DNA of 64,000 nt, taken from NCBI RefSeq assembly GCF_012516375.2, contig NZ_CP051204.2:6758001-6822000 (forward strand), read 5' to 3'. The notes beneath the pieces are model-generated. The model ran no database searches. It had not been told where the DNA came from and was given only the letters and a program-made list of their open reading frames with translations. Shown one piece after another: positions 23,768-33,954 of this stretch (position 1 is the stretch's first letter; each line of letters opens with the position of its first letter). This DNA comes from Chitinophaga oryzae (GTDB taxonomy: Bacteria > Bacteroidota > Bacteroidia > Chitinophagales > Chitinophagaceae). A program made the translations under genes and the position numbers.

Positions 23768-25648
23768 ATGATGAATAAAAAAGCAGATCTCGTGCTGTAC
23801 AACGGGAAGATACATACGGTGGACCCATCTAATCCCCGCGCCACTGCCGTTGCCATCAGCGACGGCCGGTTCGTGGCCGTAGGTGATGATCAGGTCATCC
23901 TTCAGCAATATGGCGCAGCAGGAACAGTACAAATAGACCTTAAAGGGAAACGGGTGATCCCCGGGCTCAACGACTCCCACATCCACCTCATTCGCGGAGG
24001 ACTGAATTACAATCTCGAACTGAGATGGGACGGCGTCCCTTCCCTCTCCGACGCTTTGGCTATGCTGAAAAAACAAGTGGCCGTCACGCCATCCCCCCAA
24101 TGGGTAAGAGTGGTAGGTGGATGGACCGAACATCAGTTTGCAGAAAAGAGGATGCCGACACTGGAAGAGCTCAACACCATTGCCCCGGACACGCCGGTCT
24201 TCATCATGCACCTGTATGACCGTGCATTCCTGAACCGTGCGGCCCTGCGGGCTGTGGGTTTCACCAAAGATACACCGGCCCCTCCCGGCGGCATCATCGA
24301 AAAGGACCGCAATGGAGAACCTACAGGGCTGATCCTTGCCAGTCCCAATGCAATGATACTATATTCCACACTGGCAAAAGGGCCCAGGCTTTCCTACGAA
24401 CATCAGGTCAACTCCACCCGTCACTTTATGACGGAACTGAACAGATTTGGTATTACCAGTGTGATTGACGCCGGTGGCGGATTTCAGAACTACCCGGACG
24501 ACTATCAGGTGATCAGCGAACTTCACCAAAAACAACAGCTTACCGTACGCATTGCTTACAATCTCTTTACACAAAGGCCCAAACAGGAACTGGAAGATTT
24601 TAAAAACTGGACCAGCACGGTGAAAGTCCATCAGGGCGACGATATGTACCGGCACAATGGCGCAGGTGAAATGCTTGTATTTTCAGCTGCCGACTTTGAA
24701 GATTTTCTGCAGCCGCGGCCCGATCTGCCGGAAACCATGGAAGCCGAACTGGAGAAAGTGGTGCGCCACCTCGTGGAAAACCGCTGGCCATTCCGGTTAC
24801 ACGCCACCTACAATGAAAGTATCTCCCGCTTCCTCGATGTTTTCGAAAAAGTGAACAGGGACATTCCGTTCGACGGACTACACTGGATATTTGACCATGC
24901 TGAAACGATCGATGAACGGAACATAGACCGGGTGAAGGCCCTTGGCGGTGGTATCGCCATTCAGAGCCGGATGGCGTTTCAGGGGGAATACTTTACTGAT
25001 CGCTACGGCAAGGCAGCGGCAGCGCAAACGCCACCGGTGAAAAGGATGCTGCAGGCAGGCGTGCCCGTAGGCGCCGGCACAGACGCCACGCGCGTCAGCA
25101 GCTATAATCCGTGGATAGCCCTCTACTGGTTGTCCGCCGGCAAAACAGCCGGTGGCCTGCAGCTTTATGACGACGGCACCCGGCTAAGCAGAGAAACCGC
25201 ACTCGAATTATACACCCGGGGCAGTGCGTGGTTCTCAGATGAGCAGCACCTTAAAGGGTGTATCAAAACAGGCCAGCTGGCAGACCTCGCGGTGCTGGAC
25301 GCCGACTATTTCACCATACAGGAAGAAGACATCAAACACATATCATCCCTCCTGACGATCGTAGGCGGGAAAATCGTGTATGGCAGCGACGAGTTCTCTT
25401 CACACGCTCCCCCTGCTATCCCTGTGCTGCCCGACTGGTCGCCGGTTAACCGGTTTGGAGGTTATTATTCTTCGAAAGGCAGCCTGGTAAAAAACAATCC
25501 GGCAGCCATTACCAGTCAGGTACACTGTTGCGCCGGAAGCTGCGACGTACATGGGCACGATCACAATATAGCCAGGCTGAATCCGGTGCCGGTCAATAAC
25601 TACAGCGCATTCTGGGGTGTTTTCGGATGCTCCTGTTTTGCTTTTTAA
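23768..25648 (+). CDS. YtcJ-like amidohydrolase with cysteine-rich C-terminal tail
   Basis: The 626-residue protein is a metal-dependent amidohydrolase of the Amidohydro_3 type. It has the metal motif NDSHIHL near residue 67, later histidines in FRLHATYNE and HWIFDHAET, and an AGTDATRVSSYNPW block near the C-terminal active-site aspartate. The composite beta-sandwich at both ends is typical. A tail of about 60 residues carries CCAGSCDVHGHDH and ends GVFGCSCFAF, which could bind a metal; similar tails occur in relatives. It is cytosolic. Substrate is unknown, though N-acyl or hydrolysable amide compounds are likely for the family. Confidence 0.88.
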   Translation: MMNKKADLVLYNGKIHTVDPSNPRATAVAISDGRFVAVGDDQVILQQYGAAGTVQIDLKGKRVIPGLNDSHIHLIRGGLNYNLELRWDGVPSLSDALAMLKKQVAVTPSPQWVRVVGGWTEHQFAEKRMPTLEELNTIAPDTPVFIMHLYDRAFLNRAALRAVGFTKDTPAPPGGIIEKDRNGEPTGLILASPNAMILYSTLAKGPRLSYEHQVNSTRHFMTELNRFGITSVIDAGGGFQNYPDDYQVISELHQKQQLTVRIAYNLFTQRPKQELEDFKNWTSTVKVHQGDDMYRHNGAGEMLVFSAADFEDFLQPRPDLPETMEAELEKVVRHLVENRWPFRLHATYNESISRFLDVFEKVNRDIPFDGLHWIFDHAETIDERNIDRVKALGGGIAIQSRMAFQGEYFTDRYGKAAAAQTPPVKRMLQAGVPVGAGTDATRVSSYNPWIALYWLSAGKTAGGLQLYDDGTRLSRETALELYTRGSAWFSDEQHLKGCIKTGQLADLAVLDADYFTIQEEDIKHISSLLTIVGGKIVYGSDEFSSHAPPAIPVLPDWSPVNRFGGYYSSKGSLVKNNPAAITSQVHCCAGSCDVHGHDHNIARLNPVPVNNYSAFWGVFGCSCFAF

Positions 25649-25658
25649 AATATTTTTT

Positions 25659-26090
25659 ATGAATGAGATCATCCGCCATCTCCTCTACTCGGACGCCGGG
25701 AGCGCCCTCAATAACTATGCATTGCTGGCTTTCCGGGTATTGCTCGCTTTTGAACTGTTCCGTGTGCATGGCATGAAAAAATTCCGTTTGCAAAACGGAC
25801 AAAAGGAACATGTTCCTAATCCGCTGCATCTGCCCGATAAGCTGAATGGGCTTGTTGCCACATTCGCAGACACTGTGGTGCCCTTCCTGATGGCACTGGG
25901 ACTGTTTACCCGCCTGGCGATCCTGCCTACCATCAGCGTAACCGCCATCGGCTATTTTTTCGTGCACCGGAAAGACAGTCCCAAAGTACGGGACGTACCC
26001 TACATGTACACGCTGTCCCTTTTGTTGCTGCTGATACTGGGACCTGGCAACTATTCCATAGACGTACAATTTTTATATCACCTTTTCTAA
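25659..26090 (+). CDS. DoxX-family membrane protein
   Basis: The ATG at 25659 gives 143 residues with four hydrophobic helices, arranged as in DoxX (helix 1 LALLAFRVLLAFELFRVHGMKKF, with a later GLFTRLAILPTISVTAIGYFFVHRKDS block). DoxX-like proteins are small quinone- or thiosulfate-linked membrane proteins in several organisms, and others are linked to oxidative stress; their exact role here is unknown. It lies in the middle of the ten-gene run, 10 bp after the amidohydrolase and 11 bp before dps. Confidence 0.88.
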   Translation: MNEIIRHLLYSDAGSALNNYALLAFRVLLAFELFRVHGMKKFRLQNGQKEHVPNPLHLPDKLNGLVATFADTVVPFLMALGLFTRLAILPTISVTAIGYFFVHRKDSPKVRDVPYMYTLSLLLLLILGPGNYSIDVQFLYHLF

Positions 26091-26101
26091 ATCATCTACG
26101 C

Positions 26102-26575
26102 ATGCAAGCCAATATCGGCATCGAACAAAAAAATCTGGCCGCGGTATCCCATTCGCTGGGCAAAATGATGGCAGATGAATTTTTACTGTACACCAAAACC
26201 AGGAAGGCGCACTGGTGCGTGACAGGGCCCGATTTTCACAGCAAACATATTTTCTTTGAAAGTCAGTACCAGCAACTGGAAGAAATCATCGACGATCTGG
26301 CAGAACGTATCCGTACGCTGGGCCATTTTCCACCGGCCACGCTCAAAGAATTTCTGGCCCTCACCCATCTCACCGAAATGACGAGGGAGAAAAACGACGG
26401 CATCGGGTTCATCAAAGACCTGTTGCACGATCACGAAAGTATCCTGATTCATCTCCGGGAGAACATCAACCATTATGGCACCGCCCTCCATGATGCCGGC
26501 ACCAGTGATTACATCACAGGGCTGATGGAAACACATGAGAAAATGGCCTGGATGCTCCGGGCGCACCTGGAATAA
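26102..26575 (+). CDS. dps: Dps-type ferritin-like DNA protection protein
   Basis: The 157-residue protein is a Dps mini-ferritin that forms a dodecamer, oxidises iron with peroxide and shields DNA. The ferroxidase residues are visible: TRKAHWCVTGPDFHSKHIFFESQYQQLEEIIDDLAERI holds the His, Asp and Glu ligands shared between subunits. The central HDHESILIHLRENI and the C-terminal ETHEKMAWMLRAHL helices are typical. Length is normal for the family. Its place inside the ten-gene run, 26 bp before the DUF1275 gene, is a strong sign that the run serves stress protection. Confidence 0.93.
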   Translation: MQANIGIEQKNLAAVSHSLGKMMADEFLLYTKTRKAHWCVTGPDFHSKHIFFESQYQQLEEIIDDLAERIRTLGHFPPATLKEFLALTHLTEMTREKNDGIGFIKDLLHDHESILIHLRENINHYGTALHDAGTSDYITGLMETHEKMAWMLRAHLE

Positions 26576-26601
26576 ATTGTTCATCTAAACAGACGACCGG
26601 T

Positions 26602-27294
26602 ATGACAGAACAAAAACATAGTATTAACTGGGTCACTTTCCTGCTGGCATGGGTGGCAGGTTATTGTGATACCGCCACTTTCGTGTCCGGCGATTCCATT
26701 TTTTCCGCGCATGTTACGGGCAACTTCATTGTATTCGCGGCACAGGTGTCCGCCGGAAGTACCAGTGCCACGGCATGGATCAAGCTGATTACGTTTCCCG
26801 TATTTATAGTGGCGGTGATGGCCGGCGGCTGGCTGGCAGAAAAAACAGTAAAAAAATACCGCATTTTACTGGCAGAAGGCCTAATTTTGACGGCTTGCGG
26901 AATCACAGCTTTTTTCCTGCCGATATTAACATCTCTGGAAGAAAAACCGGTAAGCTATCTTATCGTCATGGTCACTGTATTGGGCATGGGCCTACAGAAC
27001 GCCTTCGGGAAGCTGTTTGCCAGGGAAACACATGGCCCTACCACTATGATGACGGGCAATGTCACACAAGCCGCGCTGGACCTGGGCAGCATTATCCGGA
27101 ATGGCTGGCAGGGCAATGAGGTACCGGTGTCCGGGCTAAAAAAGCAGGCTGTCACCATCGGCGGGTTCCTGGCCGGCTGTATCATCGGCGCGCTCGTTGC
27201 GCGGTGGGCGGGGCTGAGCGCTATCATTATACCCGGCGTAGCCATCGTGATCTGTTACCTGCAGGGAGAAATGTCCGCGCAAAAAGAAGAATAA
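26602..27294 (+). CDS. DUF1275 (YoaK-like) membrane protein
   Basis: The 230-residue protein has six transmembrane helices, with the family stretches AWVAGYCDTATFV, FSAHVTGNF and QNAFGKLFARETHGPTTMMTGNVTQAALDLG. It belongs to DUF1275/YoaK, whose function is unknown and possibly transport. The N-terminal GYCD and TGN motifs and the repeated TGNVT are characteristic. It lies in the ten-gene run, 3 bp before the histidine kinase start, and is presumably co-transcribed. Confidence 0.88.
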   Translation: MTEQKHSINWVTFLLAWVAGYCDTATFVSGDSIFSAHVTGNFIVFAAQVSAGSTSATAWIKLITFPVFIVAVMAGGWLAEKTVKKYRILLAEGLILTACGITAFFLPILTSLEEKPVSYLIVMVTVLGMGLQNAFGKLFARETHGPTTMMTGNVTQAALDLGSIIRNGWQGNEVPVSGLKKQAVTIGGFLAGCIIGALVARWAGLSAIIIPGVAIVICYLQGEMSAQKEE

Positions 27295-27297
27295 CAG

Positions 27298-29556
27298 ATG
27301 TTTCAATGTATGATCAATTCCCGGCGGCAGCTACTGCTGCTGATACACCTGCTGATACCGGCAGCCATATTAGCCCAGGCTGATACAGACACCGGCAAAG
27401 CCGGTGAACTGCTTAGGACTGACAAAGCCGATACCGCCACCATTCACAGGATGTTGCGCGTGGGCGAAGCATTCCTCGACAAGCCGGAGTCCCGGGAAGA
27501 AGACATGAATATGGGCTTTCGCATGGCCGACGCAATGGAAAGCCGTAGCCGGAAGATCAACTATCTCAGGGGCCTTGGCCTGAGTAAACTATTGCGGGCC
27601 AAGGCCTTCCGGGAGTCCGGACAGGCAGAAAAAGGCAGAACAAGCAGCGAACAGGCCCTCCAGCTGCTGTCGCAGGCGGGCACGGAAAAAGAAAAGGCAC
27701 AGGCTATTATTGAATTAGGAGGCACTTACTCCAACGATGCCAAAGATCTCCCCCGGAAAATCGCATTATATCAACAAGGGGCGGACATCTTCCTGAAAAA
27801 CGGGGAGGAATTGCCCGCAGCACAACTAAAAGAGTTCATCGGCGACCTGTTACAGGTGAACGGGAGCTACAGCGATGCAGAACAGGTATTGCAGGAAGCC
27901 CTTTCCATCTACAAAAAGAAGGGATATGAACGGCTACAGGGCCTGTATTCCATTCTGGGAGAAGCGTATCACGGTTCAAACAACTTTGTGCAATCGCTTC
28001 GCTACAACCTGCTGGCGGTGGAAACCGCAGAAAAAATGAATGAACAGGGGCCGCTGATGACAACGATCTACAACCGCGTTGGACTCAACTATTACAGCGT
28101 GCATTATTATGACCAGGCATTCGACTATTTTGATAAAGCGCTGGCACATGCAAGATATCTTCGGGACACGGGCACTGCCAGGACCCTGTTATTAAACATG
28201 TCTGACGCGTTGCGCCACCGCGGAGAATACAGCAGAAGCCTGGATACGCTGTTCGCCGCCGGGAAACTCGGCCCTATCGTCCTGAGCAACGAAATAGTAC
28301 AGGCAAAAATCAGCTACCTGAAAAACTATATGGCATTAAATGCCTGGCAGAAAGCGGCCCCTCACTATGAATATCTGAAAAAGATACCGGAAGATGACCA
28401 CCAAGACAAAGGAATTGTTCAGGCCGTGCGCCTGGCAATTGCCGGTTATCTGCAATCAGCGGGCCTGTTTAGCAAAGCCGAGAAATACATCAGGGATTAC
28501 CAGCGCGACATGAAGGAGGTCCCCGGCGGACTTGTACGGCAATCAGAAGGAGAATATCTCGCCTTCCGGGCCGACTCTGCGATAGGCAATCTGCCTTCCG
28601 CCATCATCCATTACCAACGCTTTAAACAGCTATCAGATTCCGTTACCGGCACAAACCAAAGCAAACAACTCGATGTACTCCGGTTACAGTTTGAAACAGA
28701 AAGAAAAGACAAAGACATAGAGCTGCTGACCCAGAAAAGCAAACTGCAGGAAATTTCCCTGCAGAAAGGAAGAGTGTTCCGAAACGTGATCATGGGTGGC
28801 ATTGCCATGCTGCTGCTCATCCTGGCTTTGTTATACAACAGATACCGGCTGAAGAAGCGGAACGCCTTCCGGCTGGAAAAACAACGGGAAGCCATCAATG
28901 CACAGAATGAACTACTGAAAAAACTGGTGGATGAAAAGGAGTGGCTGCTCAAAGAAATTCACCACCGGGTAAAAAATAATCTCCAGATTATCATCAGCCT
29001 GCTGAACACCCAGTCCCGCTATCTCGACAACGCAGACGCCCTGGCGGCCATCAAAAACAGCCAGCACCGGATGTATGCCATGTCACTGATCCATCAGCGG
29101 CTCTATCATACTGACAACCTCGGCGCCATCGATATGCATTGGTATATCCGGGAACTGACAGGGTTTATGCAGGAAAGTTTTGATACCGGTTCAAAAATCA
29201 CTTTCTGCATTAACAGCGAAGCCATTCAGGTAGATGTAGTACAGGCCGTTCCATTGGGCCTGATCCTGAACGAGGCAGTCAGCAACGCCATTAAATACGC
29301 CTTTCCCGGCGACAGGCACGGCGTAGTGGAAATAACATTCAAAAAAAACGGAGCACAATATTACCTGCTTTCTATCGCCGACGACGGTATCGGGCTGCGC
29401 GACAGCTTTATACCGGAGGAATCATGCTCGCTGGGCATGAGCCTGATGAAAGGACTGGCAGAACAACTGGAAGGATCTTTCCACCTTAACAGTACCGCCA
29501 ACGGCGTAGCCATACAGGTACTTTTTTCAGCAAAAACCACCCATCAGACAACCTAA
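27298..29556 (+). CDS. TPR-containing sensor histidine kinase (HisKA_2 type)
   Basis: The 752-residue kinase has a signal peptide and a long periplasmic TPR region (residues about 50-460) with repeats such as [20 protein letters not shown]. One transmembrane helix follows (about 496-515) and then a short coiled coil. The HisKA_2 dimerisation motif [20 protein letters not shown] carries the phospho-accepting His at about 555. The C-terminal HATPase domain shows [17 protein letters not shown] and DDGIGL. It should sense a periplasmic or surface signal and phosphorylate the response regulator encoded next, 10 bp downstream. The start ATG follows the DUF1275 gene by 3 bp. Confidence 0.92.
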   Translation: MFQCMINSRRQLLLLIHLLIPAAILAQADTDTGKAGELLRTDKADTATIHRMLRVGEAFLDKPESREEDMNMGFRMADAMESRSRKINYLRGLGLSKLLRAKAFRESGQAEKGRTSSEQALQLLSQAGTEKEKAQAIIELGGTYSNDAKDLPRKIALYQQGADIFLKNGEELPAAQLKEFIGDLLQVNGSYSDAEQVLQEALSIYKKKGYERLQGLYSILGEAYHGSNNFVQSLRYNLLAVETAEKMNEQGPLMTTIYNRVGLNYYSVHYYDQAFDYFDKALAHARYLRDTGTARTLLLNMSDALRHRGEYSRSLDTLFAAGKLGPIVLSNEIVQAKISYLKNYMALNAWQKAAPHYEYLKKIPEDDHQDKGIVQAVRLAIAGYLQSAGLFSKAEKYIRDYQRDMKEVPGGLVRQSEGEYLAFRADSAIGNLPSAIIHYQRFKQLSDSVTGTNQSKQLDVLRLQFETERKDKDIELLTQKSKLQEISLQKGRVFRNVIMGGIAMLLLILALLYNRYRLKKRNAFRLEKQREAINAQNELLKKLVDEKEWLLKEIHHRVKNNLQIIISLLNTQSRYLDNADALAAIKNSQHRMYAMSLIHQRLYHTDNLGAIDMHWYIRELTGFMQESFDTGSKITFCINSEAIQVDVVQAVPLGLILNEAVSNAIKYAFPGDRHGVVEITFKKNGAQYYLLSIADDGIGLRDSFIPEESCSLGMSLMKGLAEQLEGSFHLNSTANGVAIQVLFSAKTTHQTT

Positions 29557-29566
29557 AAAAAGTGCT

Positions 29567-30934
29567 ATGGCCGACAAAGAAAAAATACTGATCGTCGAAG
29601 ATGAATTCATTGTAGGCAACGACCTGAAAATGATACTGGTCAAAGGCGGCTACGATGTATGCGGGATCGCGGCGTCTGTAGAACAAGCCCGGTTATTGAT
29701 CTCACAGCAGAAGCCCGACTGGGTACTGCTGGATATCATTCTCAAAACGCCGACCAGCGGCATTGAGCTGGCGAAAGAACTTCAGCAGCTCCGTATCCCT
29801 TTTCTGTATATTTCCGCCAATACCAACCAGCAAACGCTGGAAGCCGCCAAAGCAACCCAACCCTATGGTTTCCTGGTAAAACCTTTCCGGGAAAGAGACC
29901 TTTTTGTGATGCTCGACATCGCCCGTTACCGCTACGGCGCAGAAACAGGGATAATAAGAGAGGAACGGCAGCCAGCGGCCGCGGCAACGGTCCTCGATCC
30001 GAACATTATCGGCAGCAGCAACAGCATGAAAAAAGCACAGGAACAGGCCGGAATCGTTGCCCCAACCAATACTTCCGTTTTGCTTCTGGGAGAAAGCGGC
30101 ACCGGCAAAGAACGTTTTGCGCAGGCTATCCACAAAAACTCCCACAGAAAAAACAAACCTTTTATTACCGTCAACTGCGCAGCGTTGCCGGTTTCCCTGC
30201 TGGAATCAGAGCTGTTCGGCCATGAACGCGGAGCCTTTACAGGCGCCGTCCAAAAGCGCGCCGGTAAATTTGAACAGGCGCACGGCGGCACCCTTTTTCT
30301 GGACGAAATCGGTGAACTGCCATTGGAAGCGCAGGTGAAACTGCTTCGCACCCTGCAGGAAAAAGAAATAGAAAAACTGGGCGGAGGCCCGCTGATCAAG
30401 GTAGATGTTCGCGTCATCGCTGCTACGAACAGAAACCTGGAGAAAGAAGTTGCTGAAGGAAGATTCCGGCTCGACTTATACTACCGGCTCAACGTATTTC
30501 CCATTGCGTTACCCCCACTGCGCGAGCACAAAGAAGATATTACGCCGCTGACCCTTCATTTTCTAAAAAAGTTCTCCACCAATGCCGGCAGAAAAATGAC
30601 CGGCATCAGCGACGCAGCGCTGCAAACGCTACTGCAACATGACTGGCCCGGCAATATCCGTGAGCTGGAACATGTGATAGAACGACATTTTATCCTGGCG
30701 GAGGGAGAACAGATCAACACCATAAACATCCCCGTCGCCCAGCTGCCGGTCCTTGCTGCCGAAGAAAAACTGGAAACGATGGAAGAGATGGAAAGAGCCC
30801 ATATCCTGAAAGTGCTGAAAGCCTGCAACGGCCGCGTATCCGGCAGCATGGGCGCCGCCGCCATTCTCCGCATATCAGCGCAGACGCTGTACTCGAAAAT
30901 GAAAAAACTGGGTATAAAAACCACTTACAAATAA
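29567..30934 (+). CDS. Sigma-54-dependent response regulator (REC-AAA-Fis)
   Basis: The 455-residue NtrC-type protein has a receiver (residues 1-125, phospho-Asp56 in VLLDIIL), a central AAA+ ATPase (about 140-380) and a Fis-type helix-turn-helix at the C terminus (about 415-455). The ATPase has Walker A GESGTGKE near 175, the sigma-54-contacting GAFTGA at about 222 and Walker [11 protein letters not shown], so it should activate sigma-54 RNA polymerase. The upstream kinase gene is its likely partner. It lies 8 bp before the channel gene and closes the regulatory part of the run. Confidence 0.94.
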   Translation: MADKEKILIVEDEFIVGNDLKMILVKGGYDVCGIAASVEQARLLISQQKPDWVLLDIILKTPTSGIELAKELQQLRIPFLYISANTNQQTLEAAKATQPYGFLVKPFRERDLFVMLDIARYRYGAETGIIREERQPAAAATVLDPNIIGSSNSMKKAQEQAGIVAPTNTSVLLLGESGTGKERFAQAIHKNSHRKNKPFITVNCAALPVSLLESELFGHERGAFTGAVQKRAGKFEQAHGGTLFLDEIGELPLEAQVKLLRTLQEKEIEKLGGGPLIKVDVRVIAATNRNLEKEVAEGRFRLDLYYRLNVFPIALPPLREHKEDITPLTLHFLKKFSTNAGRKMTGISDAALQTLLQHDWPGNIRELEHVIERHFILAEGEQINTINIPVAQLPVLAAEEKLETMEEMERAHILKVLKACNGRVSGSMGAAAILRISAQTLYSKMKKLGIKTTYK

Positions 30935-30942
30935 TCTGTCAG

Positions 30943-31575
30943 ATGGAAAAAGAAACGGCAAGGATAGAAGGCTTCAGCGATGGCGTATTTGCGATCGCTA
31001 TCACCCTGCTGGTACTGGACCTGCGTATCCCCGCCACAGAAAACAACGACAGGCAAACACTGGTGAACAGCCTGTTGAAACAATGGCCGTCATTCCTGGC
31101 TTTTAGCCTGTCTTTTTTCAGCATCTTCATTATGTGGGTCAACCACCACAAGATGTTTAAGCAGATCTACCGGCGCAACAGCATGCTGATGTTTGCCAAC
31201 GGGCTCATATTATTTCTGGCTACCTGTATCTCCTATCCTACCGCGCTGCTGGCGAGGTATTATGGCACTCCTTCCGCAACGGTGGCTGTGGCGGTGTACA
31301 CCGGGCTGTTTGTGCTGATTAATCTCGCGTTTAACTTACTATGGTCCACCGCCAGCCGTGACAGGAAACTGCTACGGCCAGCCATCAGCGATGCGGCCGT
31401 CAGAAAAATCGCGAGAAACTATCAATACGGCTTACCGGTGCATTTGTCAGCGTTCCTGCTTTCCTTTTGCTGGGCCGGCGGCGCCCTGATATTATGCATC
31501 GTCCTCTGGACCTATTGGGCTTTTACTTCCGGCAGGCTGGACCTGCCCGATGAAAAGCCCGTCAGCGTGCCTTAA
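30943..31575 (+). CDS. TMEM175-family ion channel
   Basis: The 210-residue protein has about six transmembrane helices and the TMEM175 signature [24 protein letters not shown] at the N terminus, the FSD motif that lines the pore. Bacterial members conduct potassium ions with weak selectivity. Later helices include [22 protein letters not shown]. It is the last gene of the ten-gene run, and its stop overlaps the stop of the convergent sigma-54 regulator by four bases. It may reset membrane potential or cytosolic potassium under stress; that is inference. Confidence 0.9.
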   Translation: MEKETARIEGFSDGVFAIAITLLVLDLRIPATENNDRQTLVNSLLKQWPSFLAFSLSFFSIFIMWVNHHKMFKQIYRRNSMLMFANGLILFLATCISYPTALLARYYGTPSATVAVAVYTGLFVLINLAFNLLWSTASRDRKLLRPAISDAAVRKIARNYQYGLPVHLSAFLLSFCWAGGALILCIVLWTYWAFTSGRLDLPDEKPVSVP

Positions 31576-33185
31576 CCGGTCTCTTTCCCGCTATCAATAA
31601 AATGTTCTTTCCGGATACCCAGTTTTTGCATTTTGGAGATAAGCGTGGTAGAAGGCAGCTGCAGTTTAACGGCGGCACCGGCAGCGCCGGATATCCTGCC
31701 ATTCGACAACCTGATCATTTTGAGAATATGTTCCCGTTCAACGTCCGCCAGTGACCGCACCTGCGTTTCCGCATCGGGCCGGGAGAAAAGCATTTTGTTT
31801 TTAGACGGTAAACTAACCTCCGTGATAATGCTGGTGGAAGTGAGCAATACGGTCCTTTCTATCAGGTGCTCCAGCTCCCGGATATTACCCGGCCATGAAT
31901 AAGCCTTTAATTTCTGCAACGCTTTGGGTGCAATGCCGGTGATCTTCCTTCCGCTCCCAACGGCATACTTTTCAATAAAAAAAGATACCAGCGCGGGAAT
32001 ATCTTCCCTGCGTTCCCGCAGTGGCGGCAAAGTAATGGGAAACACACACAGACGGTAATAAAGGTCGCTGCGAAAGCGGCCGGCGACGATCTCTTCTTCC
32101 AGGTTCTTGTTGGTAGCGGCAACAATACGCACGTTGACTTTGATCAACCCCTTCCCGCCAATCCTTTCAATTTCTTTTTCCTGCAACGCCCGTAACAACT
32201 TCGCCTGCATTTCCGGCGGCAGTTCTCCGATTTCGTCCAGGAAAAGCGTACTGTTGTCGGCCAGTTCAAACTTACCAATCCTTTTATCCAATGCGCCTGT
32301 GAAACTGCCTTTCTCATGACCAAACAACTCGCTTTCCAGCAGGTTAGCCGGAATAGCCGCACAATTAACTTTGATCATGAGTTTATCGCGCCGCGGAGAA
32401 CTATCATGTATCTGGTGTGCGATCAGTTCCTTTCCGGTCCCGGTTTCTCCGAGGATTAATACCGTGGCGTCGGAAGCCGCTACTTTTTCTACCAGTTCGT
32501 AGACGTTACGTATGGCTGCAGAGCGGCCTATTGCCTTGTCTGCCGGCAGCCGGTCTTTTTTCCGTTCCTCCTTCAGGTAACGGTTTTCCTGCTCCAGTTG
32601 TGTTTTATACTGCCGTATTTCCTCCAGCTGCAACTCAATTTTTTCGTTGGCGAGGATATTGGATACCCCTGTTCCCAACTGATCCGCTATGCCGGTGAAA
32701 AAACCAAACCGGCGCTTTGTAAATACGCCAGCTTTCAACGCATAAAGATACAACACGCCTTTAGGCTCCTTTCCGTTGCATACCCTGATCAGCATCATCT
32801 CTTTCACACCGGAATTATACCAGTGAATGACATAGGCAGGAACATCCTTTTGGCGGATGAGGCTTCTCAGGTCAAACACCACCGGCTCCTCCCGGTCGAT
32901 AGCCTTATCAAATATGCCGTCGTGAACAGGATGTTGCAGGTGCATCACCGGGTTTTCCCCGGTAATAGTCCTTATCTTTTTTTCTGCGCTGTACAGGAAG
33001 GGGGAATGAGTGACCCCATCTTCGTTGATCAGGCAAAGCGTATAATAGCTGGCGCCGATATTTTCCAGCAGCTGTTCATTGACTATCTCCCAGAGATCAG
33101 AACGATGCCTGGCCGCCGCTATTGCTTTGGAAAAACATAGCAGGGTTTCAAATTCATCTTTTTTGCGGGAAATATCTGTGTTCAT
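31572..33185 (-). CDS. GAF-domain sigma-54 activator (GAF-AAA-Fis)
   Basis: I start at the ATG at 33185, giving 537 residues. It has an N-terminal GAF-like sensory domain (about 15-175), a short coiled coil, and a sigma-54 AAA+ domain (about 210-450). Walker A is GETGTGKE, the sigma-54-contacting loop is GSFTGA, a common variant of GAFTGA, and Walker B is [11 protein letters not shown] Fis-type helix-turn-helix follows near 475-525. No receiver is seen, so the GAF domain probably senses a small ligand. It converges on the ten-gene run. A palindrome at 33216-33231 upstream matches the one in front of that run. Confidence 0.93.
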   Translation of the reverse strand: MNTDISRKKDEFETLLCFSKAIAAARHRSDLWEIVNEQLLENIGASYYTLCLINEDGVTHSPFLYSAEKKIRTITGENPVMHLQHPVHDGIFDKAIDREEPVVFDLRSLIRQKDVPAYVIHWYNSGVKEMMLIRVCNGKEPKGVLYLYALKAGVFTKRRFGFFTGIADQLGTGVSNILANEKIELQLEEIRQYKTQLEQENRYLKEERKKDRLPADKAIGRSAAIRNVYELVEKVAASDATVLILGETGTGKELIAHQIHDSSPRRDKLMIKVNCAAIPANLLESELFGHEKGSFTGALDKRIGKFELADNSTLFLDEIGELPPEMQAKLLRALQEKEIERIGGKGLIKVNVRIVAATNKNLEEEIVAGRFRSDLYYRLCVFPITLPPLRERREDIPALVSFFIEKYAVGSGRKITGIAPKALQKLKAYSWPGNIRELEHLIERTVLLTSTSIITEVSLPSKNKMLFSRPDAETQVRSLADVEREHILKMIRLSNGRISGAAGAAVKLQLPSTTLISKMQKLGIRKEHFIDSGKETG

Positions 33186-33215
33186 GATGCAATAATACAA
33201 AAGCGCTTATAAAAA

Positions 33216-33231
33216 TTACGATATTTCGTAA
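33216..33231. promoter_or_regulatory. Second copy of the TTACG-N6-CGTAA palindrome
   Basis: TTACGATATTTCGTAA lies 30 bp upstream of the GAF-AAA-Fis gene start and 138 bp upstream of the divergent Crp/Fnr gene. Its reverse complement differs from the 20836-20851 dyad at one base of 16. The shared site suggests one regulator acts on both the regulator gene and the ten-gene run, and autoregulation is likely. Confidence 0.6.
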
Positions 33232-33369
33232 AACAGCTAAGGCGGCAAAAAAACGTTTATTACTGATAATCAACAATATACATTCCGGTACATCGTTTGG
33301 CTATAGTGGTCAATTCCCGGACAAGAGCGGGAAGTTTCACAACAACTAATATCCTATCTTTAATAGACT

Positions 33370-33951
33370 ATGTTCGAACAGATTGACCAATTCGTGGACC
33401 GTATCATCTCCCTGACGCCGGAAGAGCGGCAGTTATTTCATTCACTGCTTAAATTCAAACGGGTCAGGAAACGTACCTACCTGTTGCAGGAGGGCGAAAT
33501 CTGCGATTTTGAAGCGTATATCGTTAAAGGTTGTATCCGTACCTACTACCTGAGCGAAGACGGTACGGAAACGATACTTTCCTTTGCCATAGAGGATTGG
33601 TGGGTGAGTGATCTTGGCAGTTTTACCGAGCAAACGCCCTCCAATATGTTCATCGAATCACTGGAAGACTGTGAGCTGCTGATCATCGATCATAAGAGCA
33701 AAGCAGCGCTCTACGAAAAAATACCCAAGTTCGAGACTTTATTCCGCCTGCTGATCCAGCGTTCGTTATTTGCGCTCCAGAAGCGTTTTCACAGCCTTAT
33801 TTCCCAAACGGCGGAACAGCGGTACCTGGCCTTTATAGAGAAATACCCCAAAGTAGTGCAGCGTGTTCCACAGAACCAGATCGCACGCTACCTTGGAGTA
33901 TCACCCGAATTTTTAAGCAAAGTGAGAAGCACGCTGCAGAAAAAGAAATAG
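33370..33951 (+). CDS. Crp/Fnr-family transcriptional regulator
   Basis: The 193-residue protein has an N-terminal cyclic-nucleotide-binding-type barrel (residues about 20-120) and a C-terminal helix-turn-helix, with QNQIARYLGVSPEFLSKVRSTLQ as the recognition helix region. It is a short member typical of Bacteroidota, and the ligand of this barrel is unknown. It ends 3 bp before the stop of the convergent esterase gene. It is the closest candidate to bind the 5-N4-5 palindromes in front of the pirin and chloroperoxidase-like genes, because those dyads have the TTAAT-N4-ATTAA layout of Crp/Fnr sites. That link is inference. Confidence 0.92.
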   Translation: MFEQIDQFVDRIISLTPEERQLFHSLLKFKRVRKRTYLLQEGEICDFEAYIVKGCIRTYYLSEDGTETILSFAIEDWWVSDLGSFTEQTPSNMFIESLEDCELLIIDHKSKAALYEKIPKFETLFRLLIQRSLFALQKRFHSLISQTAEQRYLAFIEKYPKVVQRVPQNQIARYLGVSPEFLSKVRSTLQKKK

Positions 33952-33954
33952 TTA

